64,000 nucleotides of DNA from Heterobasidion occidentale (Eukaryota; Basidiomycota; Agaricomycetes; Russulales; Bondarzewiaceae). The notes under the pieces were generated by a model, which was not told the origin of the DNA, searched no databases, and saw nothing but the letters and a program-made list of their open reading frames with translations. Below are positions 44,201 through 57,845 of this stretch, piece after piece; position 1 is the stretch's first letter; every line of letters starts with the position of its first letter. Both the position numbers and the translations under genes were made by a program. Location: positions 1,054,001-1,118,000 of the forward strand of contig JBCAQO010000001.1 of NCBI GenBank assembly GCA_039111635.1, given 5' to 3'.

Positions 44201-47200
44201 ACTCCATTCACACGAGTTGAAGAACCTGGGTACTTCGATTACAAACCGGTGCCGTCATCTTCACAAACCAGCTTGCTTCCTCCTGTCGTGCTCTCACCCG
44301 GACCTATTGTGCCTCTGGGATTCCCTGAAGAGTCACCGATACAGGTTAAGACGGCGGCTGACATTGCTCTGGAGAGCCAACTCAGTTACGTCAGGTGGCA
44401 ACACCAGGAGCAACAACGAGTTTGGGACTGGTACCTGCGAAAAAATGCCGATGATTTCGTCGTGGAGAAGTATCAATGTATCACTTTATGGGAATTCACA
44501 CTGCCGGTGGGGGAGGATGGCCTTCATGCCGCGTGTTTCCCTCCACAGTTCAAGTACATCACGTACTATGGCGAGAACGATTGTACCCTTGGTCAATTCA
44601 TCGAGACCTGCGTCGCCGACACTATGCTCTGGTCGCTTGATCCCAAGACTCCTCTATGCGCTGGAAAAGGTTGCAACGAACCCATGGCGAGCCATTGCAA
44701 AGTCTACATTCATAACGAGACTCGCTTGTTCGTTGTCGTCGAGCAATGGGATGGTCAAATCATTGGACGTGGAAGCACACCCTCCCCGGACTTAATTACC
44801 ACCTGGAGTGCGTGCCGCATATGTGGCTCTGCTACACCCTTCATCCCTGTCTCGGAGGAGATGCAACGCTATTCTTTCGCCAAGTTCCTTGAACTACACT
44901 TCTACCCTGCAGATGTTCAGTTAGTCCAGGGTGCGGGTTGCGCTCATAATATCTATCAGCACCATATTCGCTATTTTGCCACCAGAGGAATGACTGTGCG
45001 TTTCCAGGCCGATCCTATCATCATACATGATATTGTGTATCCTCCCATGCGCATTCGAGTTCGTCCGGAGACCCAACTGGAGCTCAAGAATGCAGATTAC
45101 GAACGCTTGGTGGCTCGAAATTCTGCGTGGTACAATGCGTTGATCGACGACCTCAAACTAATTACGATCGACGCAGCAATAGGAGATGAGGAGGCCGACG
45201 CTATCCTTACCACCCGTATCAACAAGCTCATCTTGAGAGCAGAGTCAGAGAAGAACGAGATCTCGCAAATGCTCTGCAATGTTTACAAGGAGTCCGCACC
45301 GACAGACACGCTGGCGCTGAATCAAGTTCGGTCTTACCGACAAGACAAAATTGTCGCTTGGCAAGCAGATTTTGATAGGCTACCTAAACCGAAGAGTGCA
45401 CTCCTGGACAAGAATGGCCGACGAGCTTCTGCATTCGGATCAGTACGGGCGATGTGGCCAAGAGGCTATGGATTGTCAGGGACGTTTGACCACCCACACA
45501 TGCCATCGTCCAGTGTTTCTGAAGCCGAAGAGACTCTGCCTCCACCGATCATGCGGAGGGTCACAGGAGAGTCTTTCATGTCATCAGCTTCTGAAGCTTC
45601 TGAAACAGAGGCATCCATCGAGACGTCACGGAAGGACAGTACAGACAGGGAAATGTTGATGGCCTCCACAATAGAATCATCCCCTGTCGTTGATCAAGCC
45701 CAGATAACAAGCGATGCACCTCTTTCCTCCTCTCACGGACTCAGGTCTGATCCAGACAGTGACTCAACTATTGGCGCGCCTAAGGCTGAGCCGGTGACTT
45801 CTGATATCGAGTCATCTAAGGCCCTTGCAAAAGTATGCAGCCGCTCCTGTTAAGTACAGTTATATTGACCTGTTTATAACCCAGGGTCAACGGGTCTCTG
45901 CCGACTTCATAGCCATCTCCAGACTCCCAAGACGCCCTTTGCAGCAGCCGAGTGTCGCTGAGCTAGTCAAGAAATATCAAGAGTTTTTGCCCCCTCAGGG
46001 CGTGGAGGAGCTCGCAAAAACTGCAATGTCACCGCGCCATCCTACAGCAGAAAGCGATCAAGAATACACCTGCCACAACCACGCCATCCGACGAGAAACA
46101 GGATCAGGCATGCACCTCCTAGGAAGGGTTCAACATCTGACTTCGAATCAAGTTACGCTGCCAACATTGCTCCTCGGTACCTTACACATTCTCGAAGGCC
46201 TGTCAAACAGGCTCTTCAGTCCAGTCGAATCCCCGGCCCAATCACGTCCTCTTTCGACTCTCAAGAGCCATCTCGTCAACCCTCACCCGAGAAAAAGTCT
46301 CGATTCACTGCCACTTCGGACACGACAATGAGGTCCGATAGGATGAGCCCCACACCAACTGGTCGACTTTCAGGGCCACTTCCAGGGCCGAAGATCAATC
46401 GGACAAAATCGTCCGTTCGCAACCCTGTCAAAGACAAAGTCTCATCGCGTCCTGGGTCCAGTTCTGGACCAAAATCGACTTTGCGCCGTACGCCCGCAGC
46501 TCCTGGAAGCAAAGTCTCTAATATTGCCAAGCATTTTGAACGCATCAACAAGGATAGCGAACGTGCTAGTCGTCGTTATGCTGTCATTCGAGGTCGCCGC
46601 GCGCGCCCTGTCGCCTCCGCGCGAGCTAAGGTTGAGGTCTTGGATAGTGTCAAGGATGCTATCAAGGATGATTCGACAGCTCAGATTCTTCCAGTGAGGC
46701 AGATGATGAAGGCGGTGACGAAGACGAGAGCCGGAAGTCTCCTGATAAGCCATCGCCCGAGTCATCTACTACTCTCCCTCATATCACCGTCGAGGAGAGC
46801 CTGGCTCAACTGCCATCTCTCCCCAGGAGCCAACCTCCACGGAGTTAGCTAAACTCGAAGAGGCTTCGGGAGAACAATACAACCGACCAAACCGCGACCT
46901 TACCATCTCCGTGCCACCCTCGCCTCTGCTGTCCACGTTCCTGCCAGGCCATAAGGACTCACTCTCTCCACCTCCCTCAGACCTAGATCTTGGTGCACCT
47001 GGTCAAGAGCGGAGTTCATTGCTGAAGGCGCTTTCCGGCCTTTGGCCCCAGCATATACCTCAGTCTCGGCACCGAGTCGAGTTGGAAAACGACGATCCAA
47101 TGATTGACACTGAACATATTTTCCGCGATTCATCGATGGTCGTTCGCACGGATGAGCCCACTTCAATTATTGCATTGGCCTTGAAGTGAAGAAACTCTTC

Positions 47201-48750
47201 TCTTTCCTGTCCGATGTCTGTCTGATGGTGTCTGCAGTTCTCCGCAGTATCGTGACATGCTTGCAAAATCACGGGCAGAAAAACGCCACGCAAAAGAGCC
47301 CAGGTTGACCGACGGTGGCGAGGCATTTATGCCTGATGATCGCTCGATCGCGGAATCCAATTCTACGTGGGGAGTCGTCAACGTGGAGGCCACCGAAAGC
47401 GCAAATCCGACCGAAGACCTGAGAGTCCCGTCCTCCAAGCTTCCTTGGGCCATCTGTGAAGAATCTTCTTCATGCATGCTGTGTTGAAAGACTGACTGAT
47501 GATCATAGCGTTCGAGAGCGGCGACCTTACCATTAGCTGCACAGTGCTTTATCCCGAGCAGTTCGATGCGTTGCGAAGAACTTACGATTGTGAGAAGAGC
47601 ATGATAGAATCGCTGGCAAGGTGTGTTAAGTGGAACGCCAGTGGCGGCAAGTCCGGTTCAGCCTTCCTGAAAACTCGGGGTATGTTTTTCGTGTCATCAT
47701 TACCTTGGTCGCCTTGACTGACCTCTGCACATTGTAGATGACCGCTTTATCGCCAAAGAGATGTCTAGGACGGAAGTCCAGACGATGGAGACCTTCGCTC
47801 CAGCGTACTTCGATTACATGTCGGCTGCAGTATCTGCCAACGTATGTCTCGCTCAGTACAATTCTTCAGCTTGTCCTCATAGCTCTTCTTTTCTCCAGAG
47901 ACCTACGCTCCTTGCCAAAGTCTTTGGATGTTACAAAATCATTTTTAGAAAGAACGGTAATCACAAAGGTCCCGGTCGAGCCAAATCCATGCAAATGAAC
48001 CTTTTAGTTATGGAGAATTTGTTCTATGATCGGCGGTTTTCCAAGGTATATCTGACCACAGTGTCATCGAAATTCCAAGATCTTGATTTTTCTGTCTCTA
48101 GATCTATGATCTGAAGGGCTCTACTCGCAATCGACATGTTCAATCTACGGGCAGAGAGAACGAGGTTCTCTTAGATGAAAACCTAGTTCAATGTATGTTT
48201 TTACTGCACAATTATATACGCAGCCATCGACTAATTTTATTCAGCTGCTCACCTTGCGCCCTTCTATCTTCGCGAACACTCCAAACGCATTCTTCGTGGA
48301 GCGCTCTATAATGACAGCAAATTCCTGGCGGACATAAATGTCATGGATTACTCGTTAGTCGTGGGTGTGGATAGCGTGAAGAATGAGCTCGTTGTCGGCA
48401 TCGTCGGTATGCTCATCTGATTCCCTTTCGCCTTCACGTCTGTGTCAATCTGTTTGTTTGTCAGATTATGTGCGCACATACACTTGGGACAAAAAGCTCG
48501 AGAGTTGGGTCAAGGAATCCGCTTTTCTCGGTGGTGCAGGCAAAGGCGAGCCTACCATCGTCACTCCTAAACAATATAGACAGCGATTCACCAGCGCTAT
48601 GGAGAGATACTTCCCATTGGTAAGTGCCATAGTATGGAATGATGTGTCGTGAACTGAAGCTTTGGACAGGTTCCAGATCGGTGGATGAAGCAAAGAGACT
48701 GTCCCGAGGAAGACGGCAATAGTCTTCTCGACTTGTGGCCAGATTGGTGA
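41226..48750 (+). CDS. FAB1: Fab1/PIKfyve 1-phosphatidylinositol-3-phosphate 5-kinase
   Basis: It starts [24 protein letters not shown] finger (about 41900-42170): [39 protein letters not shown]. The TCP-1/chaperonin-like domain is about 43020-43690 ([40 protein letters not shown]). A Cys-rich CCR region is about 44560-45130. The C-terminal lipid kinase is about 47510-48750 ([62 protein letters not shown]), ending [10 protein letters not shown]. It makes PI(3,5)P2 on endosomes and the vacuole. The frame breaks at about 42250, 42835, 46020-46110, 46675 and 46825, all between conserved blocks; the kinase and FYVE parts are intact. A real pseudogene is possible but less likely than assembly indels. 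Confidence 0.9.
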
Positions 48751-48951
48751 TGTCCATGAAGTCATCTTACGATTCCTACGATTTTTCTTCCTCCTGCTTT
48801 GCACTTCTGTTTCATGGAACGCTCTCGCTCGCATTATACAATAGTTCTTACGCCGCCATGTATTATACAATACCCACAACTAACAATATCTATGTCTGTA
48901 CCAGTTACTTTTCTGTTGTACATATATCTTATACATCGCGCACGCGTCGTA

Positions 48952-50769
48952 TCAAAGCTTTCGCATCTTGACCTGCTTGTCGCCTATGATTCGAGTCTGC
49001 TGCTTGATTGCAGCAGAGAACTGCTCTTTCGCAACTTTCTTTTCAACGCGACGCGTTTGTCGACTGGCCTTGACCGCGTCCTTGCGTACCTTCTTTTCCT
49101 CCTTGGTTTCTGCTCGAGGTCTAGTGACAGTAGTCCGTGCTATTCCAGACAACATGCTTTAGAAAGTATCACCCTCGATATTTGGAACAACTAACCAGGG
49201 ATTGTTTCGTCTATGGGTGATGGGACTCTATGTTGCTGTTTTGGCGCATTTACAGCAGGCGATCCAACGACAGATGGAAGGCCGGTTCGTGGATCTAAGC
49301 GTATCCTGGGCACGGGCTTACTTTCGCGAGCTCTAATCAGTCGAGGATGGTTCTCAAGATTGGTGTGTGTTGCTGCGTTCGCCGTTAGGCGAATATTTTA
49401 GGCACGGATGTTTGCGAGGAACTCACTAAGGACAGTTTCAACGTCCCATCTATCTTTTTTGTCTTCTTTTGCCCATGCAGCGAAGATGTCATCGTCATTA
49501 CTGTCGTCCGACTCATCGCTGCCCCTCTCCCTTACCCGACTATCCTGACCCATCGCCAAACGCAGAGCTTCCAATTTTTCGGCGCCTGTACCTGGTAGAG
49601 ACGGCTTCATTTTCCCGCCAGATATCTCGAACTTTTCCAAAAATTCGTCCATGAGGTTATCAAAATCTTCACGAGAAGTGAGCAGCTGCGGCGCATTGTC
49701 GTCATCTTCCTCATAGTCGTCCTCCTCATCCGATGCGTATTCCTTCTCAATCTGGGGACACCATGAGAATGAATCTAGGGCTACGAGGCTCAGACGTGAC
49801 ATACCTGATCGAATCGCTCGTCAAGGGCCCTCAATCCTTCGTTTCGGAACATCGATGAACTGGTCATACTGTATCCTGAGGCGTCGGATGTGCCTTTTCG
49901 TCTCTTCTTCCCTCCCAAGACGGAAAACTCTGGCATGCGGCCGATCGTATCCGCGCCTTCAGAATATTCCTCTTCATCATCAGATCCACCCGCCCCGGCC
50001 TGCTGCGCTTTCTTGAAAGCCGCAAACCTGGCCTCCCAATTATCGTCGACTTCTCCTGTCGCAGTCTCCGCCTCTTCCGAGACCCTCTCTTCCACGAAGT
50101 CATAGTCGAACCTCTCATTCGGCGCTCTCTCGCCGTCCTGAATCAGATCTTCGAAAAAGTCGTCTTCTAACCCTTCGTCTACAAACGCCTCGTCCTCCAA
50201 TGCGTCGAGAACCTGTCTCAAGTGAGGGTCCATATCCGGCTGGAACCCTGCTATTGAGCTGGGAATGGCCTGCTGGCTTTCAACATTCCACGGTCGTTCC
50301 GAGGTCGAAGGGAGTGATTCGGCCGGGAGGTCGCGCAAGGATATAGGTGCCTTACCCTTCCCTCTAGATTGCGATTTTGGAGCAGCAGGGGCTTCAATGA
50401 GAACAGAATCTACACCTTCCTCCTGTGTACCAACGTTCCGCAAGTGCTGCATGTAATCATAGTCGGTGTCATCGTAGTAGACGCCGTAGAGAGAGGCTTC
50501 GCCGATGTTGGATCGTGAGGTATCGTGGGCCAGATCAGACGGAGAGAGTAGGCTTTCTAGCTCAGCCCTTGACTTTCCCTATTGAATGTAAGACTGCTGT
50601 TCGGTGTCGATGAATGTACTGGGCGCACCTTCTTCTGGTTTTCCGGGACGAAGGCTTTGAGGACATGCTGCGACGCCTCAGGGTCGTGAATGAGAGGATC
50701 ACGCTGTGACCTATGGACCAGCTGGAAGTGCTGTGCCCCTGGCTGTCGAAATATAGATTTTTGGGGCAT
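48952..50769 (-). CDS. LTV1: Ltv1 40S ribosome biogenesis and export factor
   Basis: Five exons on the minus strand: 50629-50769, 49805-50578, 49427-49752, 49196-49372 and 48952-49139. The N-terminus MPQKSIFRQPGAQHFQLVHR and SQRDPLIHDPEASQHVLKAF is the classic Ltv1 block. Then come YDDTDYDYMQHLRNVG, long acidic stretches (DEEDDYEEDDDNAPQLLTSR), TNLENHPRLIRARESKPVPR and the basic C-terminus EEKKVRKDAVKASRQTRRVE. Ltv1 binds pre-40S particles with uS3 and is released by casein kinase 1 phosphorylation. All joins keep phase and no frame breaks were seen. It is divergent from TAF2 with 286 bp between start codons. Confidence 0.93.
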
Positions 50770-51055
50770 GTCTCGTCGTCGCCGTCTGCGATAAAAAGGA
50801 ATGCAGAGAGGAGAACGCACTCCTGCCAAATCGGGTGAGCGCCAGACCGTCCCCGTTACATAACCGAGCCGTCCCCACGTCCGCTGCATCGTTGAGGTCA
50901 CGAACCTCGCAGAAGGCGTCCTCCGCCCGTCCTCTGACTCCTCTCTCGTCTTTGACATCACGAACTCAACACCTATCCACACCTCATCTCTCTCCTTCAC
51001 GCCCCCTCTCGACGCGAAAGCACGGGCCCAAATCTTGTTGAGCACGTACAATAGC

Positions 51056-54000
51056 ATGCAGCGCGAGCACATACGACGCGGTTTCTCTATATATGTGTTC
51101 ATCTGCCGTCTCTAGCACATCTTTGTACTGACTACTGTTCTCTTATATACTGTTCATCAGAAGGTTGTTCTAGAGATCGACTTTTCCGGCAGTCTCTGGG
51201 CACGTTTTGATTATGCTTCACCAACACCCGTCGCCTCTGACAGCGCTTCATCCAGGGATATACAGAGATCACTATCGTCCCGACAAGCAAGGATCTCAAA
51301 ACCCTTCATCTACACTCGCGTCAATGCAGTCCGTGTTTAAACAACTTTTTTGTCTTCACTTTGCTCAACACGGTCACTTTGTTACAGCCATCCATAGCGT
51401 AACGGTCGCAAACCATCGCGCCGATTTCATTCATTACGACCCTCTCACAAATTTGTCCGTTTCTGATCCAAAGGACCTTCATACACATCCGGAGCTCAGG
51501 CGGAAGGTGTATTCGGCTCTGGCAGATGGAGATGAGGGAGAGTTGTCGATCGCAATTCCGAAGGAAGTGTCACTGAAACAATCTGGGAGCACCACAGGAG
51601 TCATCGTCAGTGAAGGTGTGTCAATCTTTGGGTCGGAGTTCTCCTTGCTGGGGCTTATATTGCATTCGTGCACTGTCTATCAAGCTGCTACCCCTGAACC
51701 ACAGACTCCTGGTTTTGCGGTGGCACACACCCCAGTGGCGATCCCAGAATTTTCTCCAATCACCATAAACATCGAATACAGCTTGCGGCATCCTGTCGAT
51801 GGTCTGCAGTTCATAGTGCCTTCGGACGCTTACCCATATGTGAGTGTATGCTATTGAAACCGCATCGGATTCTTTCCTGAACATGCACAGCGAGCACCTC
51901 ATGTCTTTACGACACCGTCGTCGCCAGACGCTGCGAGATGCTGGGTTCCATGCATTGACAATATCTGGGAGCGGTGTACTTGGGAGCTCGAGTTCGTTGT
52001 ACCGCGCCACCTCGAAGACCGTGACGAGAATCCTCATGCAGACGATGAGGAGGAGGCTGCAGACAGCCACCCTACGGTCGTAGTCTGCAGCGGAGAGTTT
52101 GTCGAACAGGTGTGTAGCGTCTAAATGCTGCACAACGCGCGCTTCATCTGCGTTCCCCACCAGGTGGCCCACCCATACAACTCGAACAAATCCATTTTTC
52201 TATTTTCCCAGAGCATCCTCACATCTGTCCAACACATCGGATTCGTTGCTGGCCCTCTGCACGTGTTTCCCATCCCGGCGGATCATGCGTCGGACGATGT
52301 GAATGGGTCATCTCAGCCGCTCATGCATGCGTTCTGTCTCCCTGGACATGAAGCACAACTGGCAGCATCGGTTTCCTTCATCCGTCAGGCTATGACATTC
52401 TATACGACGGAACTGGGCTCCTATCCCTTTGGCTCGCACAAGATTGTGTTTGTGGACGAATTGCCAACCATACGATTTGATACATCCACGCTATCAATCG
52501 TAACCGTCGATCTGCTGCACGGCGAAGACGCGATCGACCAGGTTTTTGAGACCCGTGAGGCACTTAGCCATGCTTTGGCGTGCCAGTGGTCTGGCATCAA
52601 TATCCAGCCGAAGACGTGGTCGGATCTGTGGCTTGTCGATGGCATTGGCCTTTACATCGCGGGCTTATTCTTGCGGAAACTTTTCGGTAACAACGAATAC
52701 AGGTTCCGACTTAAGAAAGACATGGAACGCATCTTCGAACAAGACGATGGATCTATGCTCCCGATATGCCAACCGCAGTGTCTTGACCCTCCCGATGCAG
52801 GAAGACTGCCATTCGTCCATTTAAAGTCTCCACTAGTGCTTCATATTCTTGATCGACGTCTGGGAAAGTCTGGTACAGCCCTCGGACTTTCAAGGGTCCT
52901 GCCTAAGCTGTTCCTTTCTGCCATTTCCGGTGAAATGCCCAATAATGCACTCTCTACGCATAACTTCCTACGGACGTGCAGGAAGGTCAGTGGTGTAGAC
53001 CTGCGTTCGTTCGCGGAGCAGTGGATCTACGGGAGCGGATGCCCAAGCTTTGGCTTTTCGGCCAGCTTCAACCGGAAGAAGATGGCAGTTGAGATTACGA
53101 TGCGGCAGGAGGCGCCTGCTTGGAAATTCCACGAACATGATGAAGTCACCAAGGCATTGTACAAGCCCGTACCGTTCTTCGAGGTATGTCTACCGCATTC
53201 CACGTCATACAGGTGAACCCATACATGCCATAGGGACAAATGACTATACGCATTCACGAAGCCGACGGCACGCCGTATGAACATGTTCTCGACATACGTG
53301 CGCCGTTTAAACGCTACGAAGTCCCGTTCAATACGAAATATAAGCGTGTACGTCGTAACACGAAACGGTATCTAGCTCGACAAGCCGCGGCACAAGCGGC
53401 TGCGGAAGGTGATCAGGAGGCAGCGGAAGCAATGGGCATGGTGGACATGGGATTTGGGCTGGAGATCTGGGAGAAGGAGAAAGAGCGGGAAAATTGGAAA
53501 GTGGTGGACTGGACGGAGGAAGACGAGCAGCTGATGAGTGGAGCGACGTATGAGTGGATCAGGATGGACGCAGATTTCGAATGGATCGCAATGATTGCCT
53601 TTGACCAGCCCGACTATATGTGGGTTTCCCAATTGCAACGGGACAGGGACGTTGTTGCTCAATTGGAGGTGAGTGTTCTGATGCGATGTTGATAATCGGG
53701 TTTGTTCACACCGTTTGGTTGAAGGCGATCAATGCGTTGACCAAGATGCCAACGCCAGTTATTTCTAGCACCCTCACGAAAACGGTACTTGTTACCAATT
53801 ATTTCTACCGCATTCGTTGCGAGGCTGCCCTGACGTTGGTAACAGTAAGTCAGAATAAGAACTCGCTTCACGATATCATGTCTCAGCAGCGCATGTCCTT
53901 GTCCATCAGTGTGCGTTGCCCAAATTGGAATTCCTTGGCCTGTTTCATCTTTTCAAGCTATTCCTTCGATACTGTTACGACCCCGAAGACCCACAGCAGG

Positions 54001-57000
54001 ATCTGTTTACTCACACGTACGTCCCGAGACCGAATGATTTTTCAGATATAGCAGAATATTTCGTGCGGCGGGTGCGTCTCCTTCCTACAAATCCACGCGG
54101 ACGCGGTTGAAGCTGCTCAATTCCAGACTTTGATCAAAGCTATTGCCCAAGTTCGATTTGGAAACGGGAAGTGCCCTTCAGTTGTACGACAATTCTTGAT
54201 AGACCAGCTGAAATACAACGACAACACTGCGAATCCTGTGAGTTTTCTCTCAATACAGAATGAGCCCATGCCTCAGCTGACCGCTTATTCTAGTATACCG
54301 ACGCGTTCTACATATGCACCATAATTTCTTCTTTGGCGTGTGCTAGTGTTTCCACCGCCCCGCCGGAACGTGGAGAGTTATTCCCAATGGAGACGAAGAC
54401 CGAACAGACTTCTGAAGATGCCAATTTGTTGCAACAGGCGCTTTCAGAAGCTGATCGATATCGCAATATGGACAGACTGATTGCTTCGCCTCACAACATT
54501 GTGACGATTGCTGCTCTTGAGGTGGGTCGCACGGAATCGCATATGTGCCGACACTGACTTCGTACAGTTCCGCCTGATCCTAAGTATGGCGAATCTGATT
54601 CCGAATGACCCTCGTATTTTCTTCCCACTAACGCGGTAAGAAATCATTTTCCATTCATGTGTCTTTTACTCAGTGCCATATCAGTGAGGGGAACTACACC
54701 CAAGTCCGCATAGCTGCGTTCGACGCGCTTTTCCTCACAAAATGGTTCAACCCTAAGATTACGCGATACCTTTTGGCCGTCGTAGCGAATGACCCTTCAC
54801 GCATCATCCGTCGTCACGTAGCTCGAAACGCATTCCAATCCCTCGCCCTGCTCGTGTCCATGGGCGAACTGAAAGGTGGACCCAAAGAATCCGAGTCTCT
54901 TTTGATTGAGGAGGACGGGACACTGCACGAGAAGGTTAAGGAGAACAAGAAGAGTGAAATCGATGTTCTCATCAAGGCTCTCAGAAAGGACAAAGAAGTG
55001 GGGAAAAACGAGGTCATAAGAGAGTGCCTGTTGCCTATTGCTCTGTAAGGTCCCCTTCTACCGCTCTGTGATTCCAGTTAACATTTTACTGCCTACCTTA
55101 CAGTGCTCCTGATGTCGACTTTGAAGTCCGCTGGATGATGTTGAAGCTCGCCGACATCGTCGTAAAGGGTCATGAAGAAGCCCCGCCCAAGCTTTCTATC
55201 CATCTGCCGCCTCCAACTCCCGTTATTGAAGTTCTTCCTCCTCTTCCTCCGGTAAAGGTACTACCAGTTCGACCTTTGAAAACAGGTGGTCCGCCTGCCA
55301 GAAGCCCCCTTCTACCCACTACTGTTCCCTCCAAGATCCGTCTCTTACCTTCAGGTGGACCCACTGAGTCGCATCTGCTCAACCACCGCCCTCCTGATGG
55401 TGCACACCCCTCCGTTGTCAGTGTGAAGAAGGGGGTTGCATTCCAGCAACCTCTGCCGAAGGGGAAAGGCAAGCAGAAATCTAATACAAAGAGTGTTCCG
55501 AAGGCGCAGAGTAGTGGCATGGGCGTGATGGATATCAAGGCGTGCCGCAATGCTTTGGGCAAGGTCAAGGCGAATAAGCACGCACATTGGTTTTTACAAC
55601 CCGTTGACCCCGTCAGAGATGAGGCGCCTCGGTTGGTCGTTACACTTTTACTGTTCAACCATCATAGACTTACAGTGATCGCAGGTACTTTGAGATCATC
55701 AAGAACCCCATGGATCTGGGTACCATGAGTGCTAAACTCGAACAAGGGATGTACAGAGACCGCTTCGCATTCGAATCCGACTTCCGTCTCATAATCCGCA
55801 ACGCGAAGACATATAACTCACCCGACACCTATGTCTTCAACGAGGCGGTTGCAATCGAGTCATTTTTCGAGAAGCGTAAGAATTCCAATTGCCTCTATTC
55901 CCCTAGTTTTTGATGCTAAACGTTTATCGTAGTGTGGATTCGTATCAACAAGACCATCGACAGCAAAGCTATGACAGAGGCGAAGCCTGTGATGCCCATG
56001 GCTCCTCCACCGCTTCCGCCATCAATTGCTGTGATCGCCGGGCCATCGAAGCCACGACCAATTCTTCCTCCACCAGTTGTTCCTTCCCTTTCCGAAGCTG
56101 CACCTCGCCCCTTCATCAAGCTCAAATTGGGTGGCGGAGGACCTCCCGATGCTTTGCAGAAGTCCACACCTGTCGCGAAGCCTAAACCACGCAAACCGAA
56201 ACCCGCAGACAATCAGCCGGTCGATGATGGCTCAATCGACCTGCTCGAGGAAGTCATCGCCATCGAAAGGGAAAAGGAGAAGAAAAAGGCTCATCAGCGC
56301 CATTCAGTGGAAAGCTCTGAGAGGCAGGACTCGTCGTCGTCGACCGTGACCATGAAGCGTAAGAAGCTGCATACTTCTGAAGATTTCACGGAGGACGAGA
56401 TATTGGAGTTGGCCTCGCCGAGCAAAAAGCTAAGCAGACCATCACCACCGGAGAAGGAGAGGGAAAAGAAGCCCATGCCTAAACAATCTGGCTCAGTCAA
56501 GATCGGGAAGTCTACAACCGCAGAATCTAGTACTCAAATCAAATCTCCACCACCGCCTCCAGTCATCGAGAATACTCGAATATCGATCAAAGTTAAAGAC
56601 GACAGAACCCCCACCCCTACGTTCTCGAAACCCACTCCTACTCCAAAGTATACCCCCACCTCCAAACCCATTCCGACTTCTTCCAAACCTACACCAAACT
56701 TGTCCAGATCCGCTACTGCATCTTCGAAACCGCCCAAGAAGTCTCCTGTAGTTCAAGCGATGCCTATCAACAAGACAAAGTGTAAAGAGGTACTAAAGGC
56801 TTTGTTAAAGCTTCCAGAGGCTGGTATATTCGCGAGACCTGTTGATCCTCAACTCGACGGATGCCCAACGTGTGTCCACATGCACATTGCCCTCACATTG
56901 TGAAGTGCTCATGATTCTCATTTCCTTCATAGATACTACGACGAAATCAAGGACCCCATGGATTTCGGAACCATAGGCCAACGTCTTAACACGACCATCT

Positions 57001-57608
57001 ACACGACGATGGAAGACTTTACCAAAGACATTGAATTGGTGTTCAGCAACTGCCGACTATTCAATCCTCCCACCACCTATCCTACAGACTGCGCCGATGC
57101 CGTTGAAAGGTTGTTCAAGAAGGAATGGGCAAAGATCATGGAGAAGAAGCTCCCGTGGACAGAAAAACGAAGTTTACAGTCCCTCATGACTAATCTCGTC
57201 AAAGAGTCGATGTACGTGCTTTTGCTGCTTCATCGCGTATTTGCTGATCTTGCTGCTTTCAGATCCTTCGTGTTCAGAGAACCCGTCGACCCTAAGGCCC
57301 TTGGTATTCCCCAGTACTTCGAGATCATTCCTAAGAAAGATGCACGGGATCTCCGTACGATACGGCAGAAACTGGATACGGACAAGTATGACTCGATAGA
57401 GGCATGGGAGGCTGACATGGAATTGATGATACGGAATGCGATCCACTTCAACGGTGCAGACTCCGAAGTCGGTCAAGTTGCAGTGCTCGTTCGCAATCGG
57501 GTGAAGGATATGTTGTCGGGCGTCAAGTCTCAGCAGGGGGTGAAGAAGAGAAAGGAAGGTGACAAGCCCAACGGAGGGCCTGTGACGAAGAAGGCGAAGC
57601 TTGGGTGA
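51056..57608 (+). CDS. TAF2: TFIID subunit TAF2 with three C-terminal bromodomains
   Basis: Eighteen exons, intact throughout. The M1-aminopeptidase-like part opens KVVLEIDFSGSLW/GYTEITIV and continues IHSVTVANHRADFIHYDP, NIWERCTWELEFVVPRHLED, GSYPFGSHKIVFVDELP and WIYGSGCPSFGFSASFNRKK. The catalytic HExxH is absent (SHALACQWSG in its place), as expected for TAF2, which reads Initiator DNA. A Pro/Lys-rich linker leads to three bromodomains: 55540-55875 (RYFEIIKNPMDLGTMSAKLE), 56780-57120 (YYDEIKDPMDFGTIGQRLN) and 57150-57510 (PQYFEIIPKKDARDLRTIRQ). Each keeps the acetyl-lysine-binding Asn (YNSPD, FNPPT, HFNGA). The tail is basic (KKRKEGDKPN, VTKKAKLG). Exon 2 ends at a GC donor (51200). The start at 51056 is the best in-frame choice but less certain. 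Confidence 0.9.
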
Positions 57609-57845
57609 GTTTGCGGTGATTGTGCTTGAGAGGGATTTGGATGGCTTGTCGAATGTTTTTCTTTTGCTTGTATTTTGTAACTTACATACGATACGCTCAT
57701 CCTTGTGTAATTCACCTGCTCTGACGTCGACGTCATAGCTTGGTATTTCTTGGCACCAACGGAGATGCAGATGTCGCTTAGATATGGAAAGCCTCGCAAC
57801 TACTCTTCCTAGTTACTGCGCTTGTCTTGCATTCAAACCATCATA

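Noticed and set aside
52546..52824. Alternative frame inside TAF2
   Set aside because: Overlaps the intact TAF2 exon 52164-53183, which continues the M1-like domain in another frame.
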